Below are positions 47,644-56,480 of a stretch of 64,000 bases of DNA, piece by piece; position 1 is the stretch's first letter; every line of letters starts with the position of its first letter. The position numbers and the translations under genes were made by a program. The notes under the pieces are model-generated. The model was not told where the DNA came from. It saw nothing but the letters and a program-made list of their open reading frames with translations, and did no database searches. The stretch is taken from contig NZ_CABHXX010000034.1 of assembly GCF_902170565.1 (NCBI RefSeq), positions 1-64,000 on the forward strand, read 5' to 3'. The DNA is from Yersinia thracica (GTDB taxonomy: Bacteria; Pseudomonadota; Gammaproteobacteria; Enterobacterales; Enterobacteriaceae).

Positions 47644-48483
47644 ATGTTCAACGCTGATATGAGTAAGAAACGTTCCGTCGCTATGGATAAAGTACACAAC
47701 GCAATTGCGTTACATGGCGGTCAAACTATTCTGAGTACTGGAATAACCGGAGATGATGCTCGCTTAGCGAAAGCAGTATGCGATTCAGGTGTTAAATTAT
47801 TAGAACCGAATCACCCGGCATTAGCATTGGCGCGTGGCCATAATGGTGTGACGAATATGCATGCCGCCGAGCGTATCCGCCATGAAATAACTATCGGGCA
47901 AATGGCGGAAGCGGTGCAGGGGGTGCGCAATGTGGTGGCGGACGATATTTTCATTACTGTCGGGATTGCCGGAGGCTTTACTGAAACAGTGCCCACCCCA
48001 GTGACTGAGCAGGATATTTTATTGATAGCTCAATCTGGCGCTGATGGTTTACATACCCATAAATCCAGTTTTGAAGATTTAAAAGAATTGGTCGATTTAG
48101 CCCATAAATATGGCCTGACAGTGGATGCTTATATTGGTCACCCGAGTGATTTGCACACCTTCGGTATTGCGGCTGAAACCCCGGCGGATGTTGCCGAAGT
48201 GGCGAAAAAGATGGAAGAGTTAGGTGTTGATATGATTGGTTTAATGACCGGCATGAGCTATGAAGGTGTTGGCGCTGGCGATATTCCTGATGTTATCAAA
48301 CAGCGCCTGTTGGCATTGGTCGGCGCGGTTTCTGTCCCGACGTTAGCCGAGGGCGGTATTAACTTGGAAAATGCCAAAGCATTTAAAGATACCGGCGTTA
48401 ATATTCTGGTGGTGGGCACCGCGATTGATAATGTGGTCTGCAATGCGGCCAAAGATGTAGTAACGCAATTTATTACTCACTGA
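47644..48483 (+). CDS. HisA/HisF-like TIM-barrel protein
   Basis: A 279-residue predicted ribulose-phosphate-binding TIM barrel. The C-terminal phosphate-binding loops A-E-G-G-I-N-L near residue 237 and V-V-G-T-A-I near residue 258 are clear, and the middle has D-G-L-H-T-H-K-S-S and a V-D-A-Y-I-G-H-P-S-D-L-H segment with several His and Asp. It is not HisA or HisF, since both are intact in the his operon. An isomerase, epimerase or aldolase acting on a sugar phosphate is likely. It follows the EIIC-like gene by 42 bp with an AGAGGT ribosome-binding site. Confidence 0.7.
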   Translation: MFNADMSKKRSVAMDKVHNAIALHGGQTILSTGITGDDARLAKAVCDSGVKLLEPNHPALALARGHNGVTNMHAAERIRHEITIGQMAEAVQGVRNVVADDIFITVGIAGGFTETVPTPVTEQDILLIAQSGADGLHTHKSSFEDLKELVDLAHKYGLTVDAYIGHPSDLHTFGIAAETPADVAEVAKKMEELGVDMIGLMTGMSYEGVGAGDIPDVIKQRLLALVGAVSVPTLAEGGINLENAKAFKDTGVNILVVGTAIDNVVCNAAKDVVTQFITH

Positions 48484-48503
48484 TTGTAGGATATTAGCCA
48501 GGC

Positions 48504-48544
48504 GGGAGAATGTATTAGCAATAATGTATTCTCCCTTTTTTATT
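48504..48544 (+). terminator. Hairpin and T-run between the TIM-barrel and HAD genes
   Basis: GGGAGAAT (48504-48511) pairs with ATTCTCCC (48528-48535), followed by a T-run. It may uncouple expression of the HAD and regulator genes from the first two genes. Confidence 0.7.
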
Positions 48545-48555
48545 GGAGTGAAAGT

Positions 48556-49365
48556 ATGTATAAATTACTGGCCCTTGATCTTGATGGCACTTTACTCAAT
48601 CAGGAAAACCAAATATCAGCTGAGAATATCAGTGCGATAAAGCATGTTATTCATCATCAGGGCACGGTGGTTTTATGTTCAGCCCGGCCGGTTAAGGCTA
48701 TCGCAGCTGTTATCCGTCATACTGAATTAGAGCCTCTGATTCGCTACTTTATTTCGTTTAATGGCGCATGGATATATGATACTGTTGAGAAGAAAGATAT
48801 TCGTTTTACACCGTTGAGCTGCGGGGAGGTAAAAAATGCGATAATCATGCTGGCAAAAAATGAATTTCCACATCATTTTTTCACCCGCGATGATATTATA
48901 TCCAGCTCACCGAATGTCAGTGATTACACGCGTTATGAATCTCAACTTTTTGCTATGGAACGGGTGTTTGTTGAACCTAAGAATATGACTCAACGAGATG
49001 ATATTGTTAAAGTCTCTATTGTCGGCTCGGCCGATTTTATTAATGATGTTGCCGATAAAATAGATGAAGAGTTTCATCACCAATACTCACTCAGTAAAAC
49101 CAGTCAGCATTATTACGAAATAATGAAACAGGGCATCACTAAGGGTGAAGCATTGCATTATTTATCTCAGCATTTAAATATTGGCTCACAATTTGTGGTC
49201 AGTATTGGCGATCAGGAGAATGATATCAGTATGTTTCAGTTTTCTGCCGTCGGTGTGGCAATGGGCAATGCCAGTGATTTTGTTAAATCTTGTGCGGATA
49301 GAGTCAGTCAGGATAATAACCAACACGGGGTTGCTTTTGCCATTAATCAACTCTGGCCACTGTGA
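48556..49365 (+). CDS. Cof-type HAD phosphatase
   Basis: A 269-residue HAD-superfamily hydrolase of subfamily IIB. Motif I L-D-L-D-G-T-L-L-N lies at residues 6-14, motif II is the S-A-R-P region near residue 40, and motif IV G-D-Q-E-N-D-I-S-M-F is near residue 220. Such enzymes dephosphorylate sugar phosphates. Context suggests a phosphorylated intermediate of the substrate imported by the EIIC-like protein. Its own ribosome-binding site (GGAG) follows the upstream hairpin. Confidence 0.8.
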   Translation: MYKLLALDLDGTLLNQENQISAENISAIKHVIHHQGTVVLCSARPVKAIAAVIRHTELEPLIRYFISFNGAWIYDTVEKKDIRFTPLSCGEVKNAIIMLAKNEFPHHFFTRDDIISSSPNVSDYTRYESQLFAMERVFVEPKNMTQRDDIVKVSIVGSADFINDVADKIDEEFHHQYSLSKTSQHYYEIMKQGITKGEALHYLSQHLNIGSQFVVSIGDQENDISMFQFSAVGVAMGNASDFVKSCADRVSQDNNQHGVAFAINQLWPL

Positions 49366-49443
49366 CTGAATCGCCTTTTTTTTCATGAAATTATTGCGTA
49401 GAATGACACCAAATGTATTGCACAGCTTCGGGCCTTTATTCTT

Positions 49444-50205
49444 ATGAATCAGATCAAACGTAAACAGTTTATTTTGGAAAAGCTGGATAGCCTGGGTGAG
49501 GTTTCTGTTATTGGTTTGTCCGAAGAACTGGGTGTGACGTCTGAAACGATCCGCAGAGATCTTTCCTATTTGGAAAAGAGTGGCGAAGTCACTAAAGTCC
49601 ACGGCGGTGCGATAAAGGTTCAGAATATACAAGAGGGCAGTTTTGCCCAAAGAATGGATTTAAATCGCCAGGAAAAAATGTTAATTGGTCAATATGCCGC
49701 TTCACTGGTGACTGAAAATGATAGCTTATTTATTGATTCCTGCACCACCACGCTTATTTTTGCTTCATTCTTACCATTAGTCAAATTCACTGTTTTTACC
49801 AATTCATCCTTAATTGCCGATCAAATAAAAAGTAAAAATAATATGGCTATCGTGCATGTCTTGGGCGGCGAATATAATCATACTTATAAAGCGAATTTAG
49901 GTATTCAGACAATTGAACAAATGAATGATATTCACACTGATTTCACCTTTGTTGGGGTGGGCGGAATAGACAGTGACTTTGGTGTGATGGTGAAAAATTT
50001 GGATGAAGGGCGCATAGCTAAGAAAATGCTGGCAATGGGCCGACAGAAAGTGATTTTATGTGATAGCAGCAAGTTTGGTCAAAGTGGGTTAATGAAAATA
50101 AGTGATATCAACGATATTGATATTATTGTCACAGACAAAAAGAAAAATATGCATAAGCAAGCAATTGAAGCACTTTATTCAGATAAAATTATCTATGCCA
50201 ATTAA
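49444..50205 (+). CDS. DeoR-family transcriptional regulator
   Basis: A 253-residue DeoR repressor. The N-terminal winged helix contains V-S-V-I-G-L-S-E-E-L-G-V-T-S-E-T-I-R-R-D-L near residue 20-40. The C-terminal part is the sugar-phosphate-binding domain (D-S-C-T-T-T near residue 100; G-V-G-G-I-D near residue 175). DeoR regulators usually repress an adjacent carbohydrate operon and respond to a phosphorylated intermediate, so the preceding three genes are the likely targets. Confidence 0.87.
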   Translation: MNQIKRKQFILEKLDSLGEVSVIGLSEELGVTSETIRRDLSYLEKSGEVTKVHGGAIKVQNIQEGSFAQRMDLNRQEKMLIGQYAASLVTENDSLFIDSCTTTLIFASFLPLVKFTVFTNSSLIADQIKSKNNMAIVHVLGGEYNHTYKANLGIQTIEQMNDIHTDFTFVGVGGIDSDFGVMVKNLDEGRIAKKMLAMGRQKVILCDSSKFGQSGLMKISDINDIDIIVTDKKKNMHKQAIEALYSDKIIYAN

Positions 50206-50484
50206 TGTTATTTAAAACACCCACCGAATAGTGAGTATTTCAGACTGCTGACAAACCTTGACGACGCGATCTTGGGGGGTGAGGACAGGTAGAAGAATAA
50301 AAGCAAGCCGCCGACTATCCCACCGATCGACCACCAGCCCGGTCAGCCAAATTTCCGCCAGCGCACTAATCCCAAAGACTAACTTTTTTCTCTTTTTCAT
50401 CAGTCGAATGATTAAGCATTTTCTACCCATTGCCGATAAAGGAGGTAAGTTCCTCCATTTTAGAAAAAAGGTATCGGGGAAAGT

Positions 50485-51459
50485 ATGGATAATTTTCAAA
50501 AAGAGATTGAAGAGAGAACGAATCTCACCTCCTCTAACAGATTTGAGTTATTGCTGTTTCGTTTGGGGGAATCTCAGGAGGAACAACAGTCTGAACTGTA
50601 CGGCATTAACGTCTTCAAATTACGTGAAATAGTCCCGATGCCAAGCTTGACCAAAGCGGCGGGTATGGCTTCACCTATGATGGGCATGGCGAATATTCGT
50701 GGGGAAATCATTCCTGTGATTGACCTCCCGGCTATCGTCGGTTGTGTACCCAAAACCGGGTTGAACATTTTACTGGTGACGGAATATGCCCGCAGTACCC
50801 AGGCATTCGCAGTGGAGTCTGTTGATGATATTGTCCGCCTGGAATGGAGCCAGGTGCTGGCGGCCGACGCGGGGGTCAAAAGCCGCAATATCACCAGCAT
50901 CGCGCGTCTCGACAATGATAAAGCCAGTAACCGGCTGGCGCTGGTATTGGATGTTGAACAGATTTTATATGACATTATTCCGGCCAACCGCAATGTCCAA
51001 ATTGATAGCGAGAAGACTAAAGCCTTTGATTTGAAACCGGGGGCGGTGGCCATTGTTGCTGAAGATTCTAAAGTCGCCCGCTCCATGCTGGAACAGGCCC
51101 TAAAAATGATGGATATTCCGGCAGAAATGCATATCACTGGCTTGGAAGCGTGGAATAAAATCAAGAAGATAGCGGAAGAGGCACGGGCAGAGGGCCGCCC
51201 AATTTCGGATAAAATATCATTTGTGCTAACCGATTTAGAAATGCCGGAGATGGATGGCTTTACACTGACATTGAATGTCAAACGGGATGAGTTCCTGAAG
51301 AATATCCCGGTCATTATCCATTCTTCGTTATCGGGCAGCGCGAATGAAGATCATGTTCGCAAAGTAGGGGCTGATGCCTATGTAGCGAAATTCGAAGCTA
51401 ACGAATTGGAAGCCGCGATCCACAAGGCGTTGGATGCCAAAAAAGCCTTGAATCAGTAA
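50485..51459 (+). CDS. cheV: Chemotaxis coupling protein CheV
   Basis: A 324-residue protein with an N-terminal CheW-like coupling domain (residues 15-165, with A-N-I-R-G-E-I-I-P-V-I-D-L near 75) and a C-terminal receiver domain (E-D-S-K-V-A-R near 205, phospho-acceptor Asp in V-L-T-D-L-E-M-P near 255, K in the C-terminal A-Y-V-A-K). It links chemoreceptors to CheA and may adapt signalling. No other che gene is adjacent. Confidence 0.93.
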   Translation: MDNFQKEIEERTNLTSSNRFELLLFRLGESQEEQQSELYGINVFKLREIVPMPSLTKAAGMASPMMGMANIRGEIIPVIDLPAIVGCVPKTGLNILLVTEYARSTQAFAVESVDDIVRLEWSQVLAADAGVKSRNITSIARLDNDKASNRLALVLDVEQILYDIIPANRNVQIDSEKTKAFDLKPGAVAIVAEDSKVARSMLEQALKMMDIPAEMHITGLEAWNKIKKIAEEARAEGRPISDKISFVLTDLEMPEMDGFTLTLNVKRDEFLKNIPVIIHSSLSGSANEDHVRKVGADAYVAKFEANELEAAIHKALDAKKALNQ

Positions 51460-51545
51460 CGCGAGCATTGTCCTGTTGCGGCGGCCCTGGTCCGCTGGTG
51501 AGTTCAGTAGGGCAGGGCGGTTGATCATTTATTGGTGGCTAAATG

Positions 51546-52127
51546 CTATTTTCCACCCAATAAAGCTTTTTTGGCCGCATCAAGCAATTCATCCGACAAT
51601 TTATCCCCAGCAGTCGCGCGTGCCAGTGTTAATGCACCGGATAACATCGCCAGCTGCGCCAGTGCGTGCTGCCTACGCTGCTCGGGATCGTCTATCTCAG
51701 AAATCGACTCTAATCTCGCCAACAGAGATTTCACACCGCTGAGATAAACTTCACATACTGGATTTTCATCATTTTCACGCGCCACATCACTGGCTAATGC
51801 AGTAATGGCACAGCCGTTTTCTGCATGGTCACGATGAGTCGGTGAGAGATAAAATTCTACTAAGGTGCGCAGAGTATTCTGACCCGGCTGGCTGCTGATT
51901 TCTTGCCAGCGAGTGCTGGAATCGTCGAGCGCTTTGCGACTGGCAATCGCCGCCAGTTCATCTTTAGAAGCAAAATGCCCGTAGAATCCGCCATGAGTCA
52001 AACCGACCGCCGCCATTAAATCGTTGACACTGACGCCATTCAAACCCCGAGCACGGAAGAGTTGCGAAGACGTCTCTACAATGGCCTCGCGATTGAGAGC
52101 CATCTGTTGCTTTGATACCCGGGCCAT
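51546..52127 (-). CDS. TetR-family transcriptional regulator
   Basis: A 193-residue regulator. The N-terminal helix-turn-helix has G-L-N-G-V-S-V-N-D-L-M-A-A-V-G-L-T-H-G-G-F-Y near residue 30-50. The C-terminal ligand domain is not diagnostic. The aldo/keto reductase gene lies upstream on the same strand, separated by 156 bp holding a miniature ERIC. Confidence 0.87.
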   Translation of the reverse strand: MARVSKQQMALNREAIVETSSQLFRARGLNGVSVNDLMAAVGLTHGGFYGHFASKDELAAIASRKALDDSSTRWQEISSQPGQNTLRTLVEFYLSPTHRDHAENGCAITALASDVARENDENPVCEVYLSGVKSLLARLESISEIDDPEQRRQHALAQLAMLSGALTLARATAGDKLSDELLDAAKKALLGGK

Positions 52128-52183
52128 ACATTTCTCCTTATTAATTAGGCAGCATCATAAGGTATGCCATGCCAGCTCATCAA

Positions 52184-52252
52184 TATACCCGTCATTCTTC
52201 AAATTGCAGGTGCGTTGGCCGCTGTCCTGCAACTCGAATGATTTAGGATATA
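52184..52252. repeat. Internally deleted (miniature) ERIC
   Basis: Sixty-nine base pairs containing both ERIC ends (TATACCCGTCATTCTTC at the left and CAACTCGAATGATTTAGGATATA at the right) but lacking the central core seen at 16543-16667. Confidence 0.7.
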
Positions 52253-52283
52253 GATATTGCCTCTCATCAATATATCAGTGGGC

Positions 52284-53333
52284 TTATGCTCGCGGTAGCT
52301 GAGGGGTGATGATGCGCGTGCTATCGCCACCCTGTGCCCGTGCCAGCGTGTTGGCAATTTGATCGTGCGGGGTTCCCAGGGTGATGGCGCTGACCTTATC
52401 AAGGCGAGCCACTTGCTCATCACCTAAGGTCACATCCAATGCTGCCAGTGTGTCATTCAATTGAGCCACAGTTCGGGAACCCAAAATAGGGATCAAACTG
52501 GTCGGGGAGTTTGCGGCCTTATGGCGTAACCAGGCAATGGCGATGTGTAATGGCTGCGCGTGATGCTCCTGCGCGACGGCGATAACTTCGTCCAATAGCG
52601 TAGTATCTTGCTCGGTATGCACCAATTTCCCCGCGAAGCCCAGCAGCCGGCCTTCATTACTGTGGCGGTATTTGCCTGTCAGTAACCCGCCTCCCAGTGG
52701 GGACCATAGCGTGGCCGCCAAACCCAATGCTTCAGCCATCGGTAACAATTCGCGCTCGGCGGTTCGCTGCACCAGACTGTATTCCACCTGAATACCGACA
52801 ATACGCGACCAGCCGCGCAATTCTGCCAGAGTATCAGCGCGAGCAATACGCCATGCCGGGAAGTTAGACAGCCCGGCATAATGTATTTTTCCTGCGCGGA
52901 TCAGGTCATCGAAAGCGCGCACAATTTCTTCCAATGGCGTCAACTGGTCATCAAAATGCGCCCATAATAAATCAATACGGTCGGTATTCAGCCGTTTAAG
53001 GCTGCTTTCCACCGAGGCGATCATATTGCGGCGGCTATTGCCAGTTTGAGCGATTCCTGCATCCGGTCGCGCACCCAGTGTGTATTTTGTCGCCACCACA
53101 AAGCGGTCTCGCTCGGCAGCAATAAACTCGCCCACGATCTGTTCAGACTGACCAAATTGGTAAGTATCTGCGGTGTCGATGAAATTCCCACCATCATCGG
53201 CAAAGCGATCAAATACCTGTTTTGCTTCTTCTTTTTCTGAACCATATCCCCAAGCCGTACCAAAATTACCGGTACCTAGCGCCAGTTCCGAGACTCGCAG
53301 GCCGCTATTACGGCCAAAAGTGGTGTATTTCAT
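52284..53333 (-). CDS. Aldo/keto reductase
   Basis: A 349-residue NADPH-dependent oxidoreductase of the (beta/alpha)8 AKR fold. Motifs: G-T-G-N-F-G near residue 21, F-I-D-T-A-D-T-Y near residue 51 (catalytic Asp and Tyr), the expected Lys in V-A-T-K-Y, and the C-terminal cofactor region P-I-L-G-S-R-T. Natural substrate unknown. Confidence 0.88.
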   Translation of the reverse strand: MKYTTFGRNSGLRVSELALGTGNFGTAWGYGSEKEEAKQVFDRFADDGGNFIDTADTYQFGQSEQIVGEFIAAERDRFVVATKYTLGARPDAGIAQTGNSRRNMIASVESSLKRLNTDRIDLLWAHFDDQLTPLEEIVRAFDDLIRAGKIHYAGLSNFPAWRIARADTLAELRGWSRIVGIQVEYSLVQRTAERELLPMAEALGLAATLWSPLGGGLLTGKYRHSNEGRLLGFAGKLVHTEQDTTLLDEVIAVAQEHHAQPLHIAIAWLRHKAANSPTSLIPILGSRTVAQLNDTLAALDVTLGDEQVARLDKVSAITLGTPHDQIANTLARAQGGDSTRIITPQLPRA

Positions 53334-53430
53334 CGTGATGCCCCATCCAATAATTATTTATGATGACTGACATCTATTATATATGACACACGAAATCTAT
53401 TGGCGCAAGCGAATCATTGTTGACACTTAA

Positions 53431-53793
53431 ATGATGAGTATCATAATATCAAGAATATATGGCGCAACCAAAGCGTTTGTACTGTTTCTTTCTCAAGGGT
53501 TAAGTCTTGAGCTTGCGCCTCAAGGTGTCTATGTCCAGGCCGTATTGCCCGCCGCCACACGGACTGAAATTTGGCAGCGTTCTGGCACAGATATCAACAC
53601 TATTTCAGCGCTGATGGAGGTCGGGGAATTGGTCGATGCCGCATTAGTGGGTTTTGATCGCCGCGAGCCGGTGACTATTCCGCCGCTGTATGATATTGAA
53701 CAGTGGGGCGCTTATCAGACCGCACGGCAAGCTATGCTGCTGGGGTTCGCACAGGAACATGCTGCTGAGCGTTATCGGATTATCTCTGAATAA
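53431..53793 (+). pseudogene. C-terminal fragment of a short-chain dehydrogenase
   Basis: About 115 residues that begin at the catalytic Y-G-A-T-K-A-F and continue with L-S-L-E-L-A-P-Q-G-V-Y-V-Q, the second half of a classical SDR. The N-terminal cofactor-binding half (T-G-x3-G-x-G) is absent from the frame and from the 100 bp upstream. It is therefore a truncated, non-functional remnant. Confidence 0.8.
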
Positions 53794-54150
53794 TTCTAAT
53801 TTTTCATTAAGTTAACTGTCCATTTATCTCTGGGCAGCTAACTTAATTTCTCCTGTTTTCATCAAACAGAAAGGGCGGTTTGATACAAGGATGCGGGGTC
53901 GCCAGCTCCAGGAACCCGCACTTGAGCTTATAATGACAATTATTTTAATTCTTTAAGTCGATGTACCGAATAAAGGGACTCGGTAGTTTATGATTTTCAT
54001 TGTGGCAGGAAGGGGAACGGATAGGTGACTTACATGTGCGCTAACCATAGAGCAACGCGCAGTAAGCTATTAGGTGATTGTCGTGACGGTATTGAGCCGC
54101 TGAAATAGAAAACGCCCCGGAATTCAAAAAAATTCCAGGGCGCTAAAATT
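53794..54150. other. Gap downstream of tRNA-Asn
   Basis: 357 bp with no gene. Apart from the tRNA terminator at 54107-54143 nothing recognisable is seen; in particular no integrase fragment is present on the 3' side of the tRNA. Confidence 0.5.
54107..54143 (-). terminator. Terminator of tRNA-Asn
   Basis: Two near-complementary 12-base arms (54112-54124 and 54131-54142) around an A-rich loop, followed on the minus strand by a short U-run. Confidence 0.75.
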
Positions 54151-54226
54151 TGGCTCCTCTGACTGGACTCGAACCAGTGACATACGGATTAACAGTCCGC
54201 CGTTCTACCGACTGAACTACAGAGGA
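54151..54226 (-). tRNA. tRNA-Asn (anticodon GTT)
   Basis: A 76-nt cloverleaf with encoded CCA. The acceptor arms TCCTCTG and CAGAGGA pair, the anticodon loop reads CTGTTAA, and the T loop is TTCGAGT. It is essentially identical to enterobacterial tRNA-Asn. The 3' end with the next base forms CCAGTCAGAGGAGCCAA, the attachment sequence known for the Yersinia high-pathogenicity island. Confidence 0.97.
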
Positions 54227-54394
54227 ATCGTGTGAACGAGGCGAATAATAGCGGGGGTGGTGCCGTTTGTCAAAGTAGAAAAACATTAAAAATGCGTGTT
54301 TGCTGAGAGAATGAGCTTATTGGCTTGTTTTTCAGCAAACTTGTGCATTTTCTGGTCTTTTTATTGAATTTTAATTCAGATTTATTGGGCTATG

Positions 54395-55135
54395 TTACGG
54401 TGTCACTTTGACTAACTGACTGTTTTTTACTTGGTTACCAGCATCATCAAAATAAATATAGTCTAAGATGAGTTCACCGCTGAGTGATGTGGGGGAATGC
54501 TCAAATTGATATTGTCGCTGGGCGAACGGAGTCATCATCATGTTCATCTCCTGCGCAATGATATAGCTTTGCTGGCGGTCTTTTAGCTGAATCTGACCGA
54601 AAGAAACGTGATATGGCGTGGGGTTATGGGCAGTAAGAGCATATTTTTGATTTTGTTTTTGCAGGGTAAAACTGACCTTTTTCATCGCTTCATTCGGTTT
54701 AGGTGTTAATCCATTGGGACGGTAGAAAATCTTCATCTGCGTGTTCATTGCCATCGCCACTTGAGCATAAGCCTCTGTATTGCGGCTTGATTTCGGCGGG
54801 ATTTCATACAAATTAAGCCAATACACGGATTCGCGATCCCTGGGCAGGTTGTCACCTTTATTAATGAGTCGCAGCCCTTGTGCGGCTCCGGGCTGCATTT
54901 TAAATACCGCAGGTAACACCATAAAGGGCGCTTTAGCTTGATCTGGTGTGCTGTCCACATCCCCATCATCTATCCAAGTTTGTACCACGACTGGGTAATC
55001 ATTGGTATTCGCCAGCATCAGCGTGCGTTCGCGTGACTCTGGCTGATAAATGACTCGGGTTGAGGCTGCAACCAGGCCCGCGATAGCCGGTTGATTAACA
55101 CTGAATATAAGCAAAAATAGACAAAAGTATCTCAT
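54395..55135 (-). CDS. Fimbrial chaperone (second, StbE-like)
   Basis: A 246-residue periplasmic PapD-type chaperone with a signal peptide (cleavage near I-A-G-L). Domain 1 contains R-V-I-Y near residue 27 and the P-R-D-R-E-S-V-Y-W-L-N motif near residue 97, typical of pilus chaperones. It is the last gene of the operon; its ATG overlaps the stop of the tip-protein gene. A second, different chaperone in the same operon suggests it is dedicated to the tip protein. Confidence 0.88.
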   Translation of the reverse strand: MRYFCLFLLIFSVNQPAIAGLVAASTRVIYQPESRERTLMLANTNDYPVVVQTWIDDGDVDSTPDQAKAPFMVLPAVFKMQPGAAQGLRLINKGDNLPRDRESVYWLNLYEIPPKSSRNTEAYAQVAMAMNTQMKIFYRPNGLTPKPNEAMKKVSFTLQKQNQKYALTAHNPTPYHVSFGQIQLKDRQQSYIIAQEMNMMMTPFAQRQYQFEHSPTSLSGELILDYIYFDDAGNQVKNSQLVKVTP

Positions 55136-56466
55136 TGTATTTTCACCAAAACATAGGCGGTGGCATCCACTTTACCGGCTGTCGGAGTGCCGTTAGGCAG
55201 TTTTTTTAATGTCGCGGTAAAGTGATGTAGATAATTGTTGAATCCCGCAGCGTTACTGCCATTGGCACTGGCTCCTGTGAGAATCGGGTACCAACCGGCA
55301 CTGGTCGTGGCGGCACAATTGCTGATACACCCGCCCCAGCCGACAAAATTCATGGCATTTCCGTTGCTGTCACTGAGACTGATCCCAACGCCAGTGGCAA
55401 TACGGCTATCAGTGCCATAATGATCGGAGAGTAAGTAACTGACCCCGCCAGCAGAATTGACCAACCCTAACCCTTGCGCTATCAAATACCCCGGTAATGA
55501 TGTTTGGATACCCAGCGCTGTTTGTCCACGATTAATACCCGATTCTGTGCCGGATTGGCATTCGATATCGACGGTGATTTCTGTGCTACGTGTTTGATTA
55601 TCATTGAGTTCATTGACGGTGATAATGGGGAAAACCACATAAGGCGTAACATTGCGCACCACACAGGTATTTTTACGTGTCAGGATAGAAACCGGCGAGG
55701 TATTCATACCAAACGCCATATAGCGGCCTGTTCCCCAAGTCTGATAATTAGTCGCTGAATCATATCCGGTTTCCGGCACTGGCATGCCGGGGCCTTTGAA
55801 TACCACATAACCATTAGGCTGATTACAGGTATAGCTGCCGGAATAGTTATCTGCCGCAGGTCCAGGGCACCCCCAACTGGAAGGGCCTGGCGTGCGATCC
55901 ACCGATCCCACCTTTTTCAACTCTGCACGGATTTGGCTGAAATGCTTGCCTTTAATCTGAATTTTATTACCCACTACATCGTATTTTTTTAGCGGGACTT
56001 GCTGCCAGATTCGGTTGAACTCGATGCCACTCTCGACGTGAATCAGTTTTAATGCGGTATAAGGGAAGAAGGTCTGAAAATAGTTGTCGCCCATATTGGT
56101 GTAGCCACCGACATTGCTGTCGCCATTAGTGGCAAATACTTCAAATAAACTGTCTTTATCGGCTACATCACACTCATAGATAACCGCTTCAGGGTCTGAC
56201 CAGAAGCGGGCAGGAACCAGACTGATGATGCTAGAAGCCAGAATTGAATCAACAGGTTGAATGTAATTGCTGGTTATATTGATGTTGCCGAGTTGCAATG
56301 AAGCGCCGTAGTTATCGCCGCCGATATTGGCGCCTTTCCAGACACATTGGGCATAACCGGGCATCGCGAAACTCAATAAAACGAGTGAGAAAAATAATCG
56401 CAAGCGACGGAAAAAAAAGGGCTTATCTCGGTAGAGATGAGTGCGGTGGCGTATCATAGAATTCAT
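55132..56466 (-). CDS. Fimbrial tip or minor subunit (StbD-like)
   Basis: A 444-residue exported protein, much larger than a fimbrial subunit. A signal peptide ends near G-Y-A-Q-C, followed by a Cys-containing N-terminal receptor-like domain to about residue 240 and a C-terminal pilin-like domain. This two-domain layout is that of tip adhesins. The frame is open to 56502, but the ATG at 56466 has AGAGAAA upstream and gives a standard signal peptide. It lies between usher and second chaperone, as StbD does in Salmonella. Adhesin function is inferred. Confidence 0.75.
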   Translation of the reverse strand: MNSMIRHRTHLYRDKPFFFRRLRLFFSLVLLSFAMPGYAQCVWKGANIGGDNYGASLQLGNINITSNYIQPVDSILASSIISLVPARFWSDPEAVIYECDVADKDSLFEVFATNGDSNVGGYTNMGDNYFQTFFPYTALKLIHVESGIEFNRIWQQVPLKKYDVVGNKIQIKGKHFSQIRAELKKVGSVDRTPGPSSWGCPGPAADNYSGSYTCNQPNGYVVFKGPGMPVPETGYDSATNYQTWGTGRYMAFGMNTSPVSILTRKNTCVVRNVTPYVVFPIITVNELNDNQTRSTEITVDIECQSGTESGINRGQTALGIQTSLPGYLIAQGLGLVNSAGGVSYLLSDHYGTDSRIATGVGISLSDSNGNAMNFVGWGGCISNCAATTSAGWYPILTGASANGSNAAGFNNYLHHFTATLKKLPNGTPTAGKVDATAYVLVKIQ

Positions 56467-56480
56467 ACTGTTTCTCTGCT

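Noticed and set aside
50212..50499. Minus-strand frame of 95 codons between the DeoR gene and cheV
   Set aside because: It overlaps the cheV ribosome-binding site and start, has no good start signal, and looks like translated intergenic repeat rather than a gene. A genome-wide repeat search would settle it.
50574..51314. Long minus-strand frame inside cheV
   Set aside because: Antisense shadow of a clear two-domain CheV protein.
54150..54166. Possible occupied integration site at tRNA-Asn
   Set aside because: Only one copy of the attachment sequence is visible and no integrase or mobility gene lies within 3.5 kb on either side that I can recognise.
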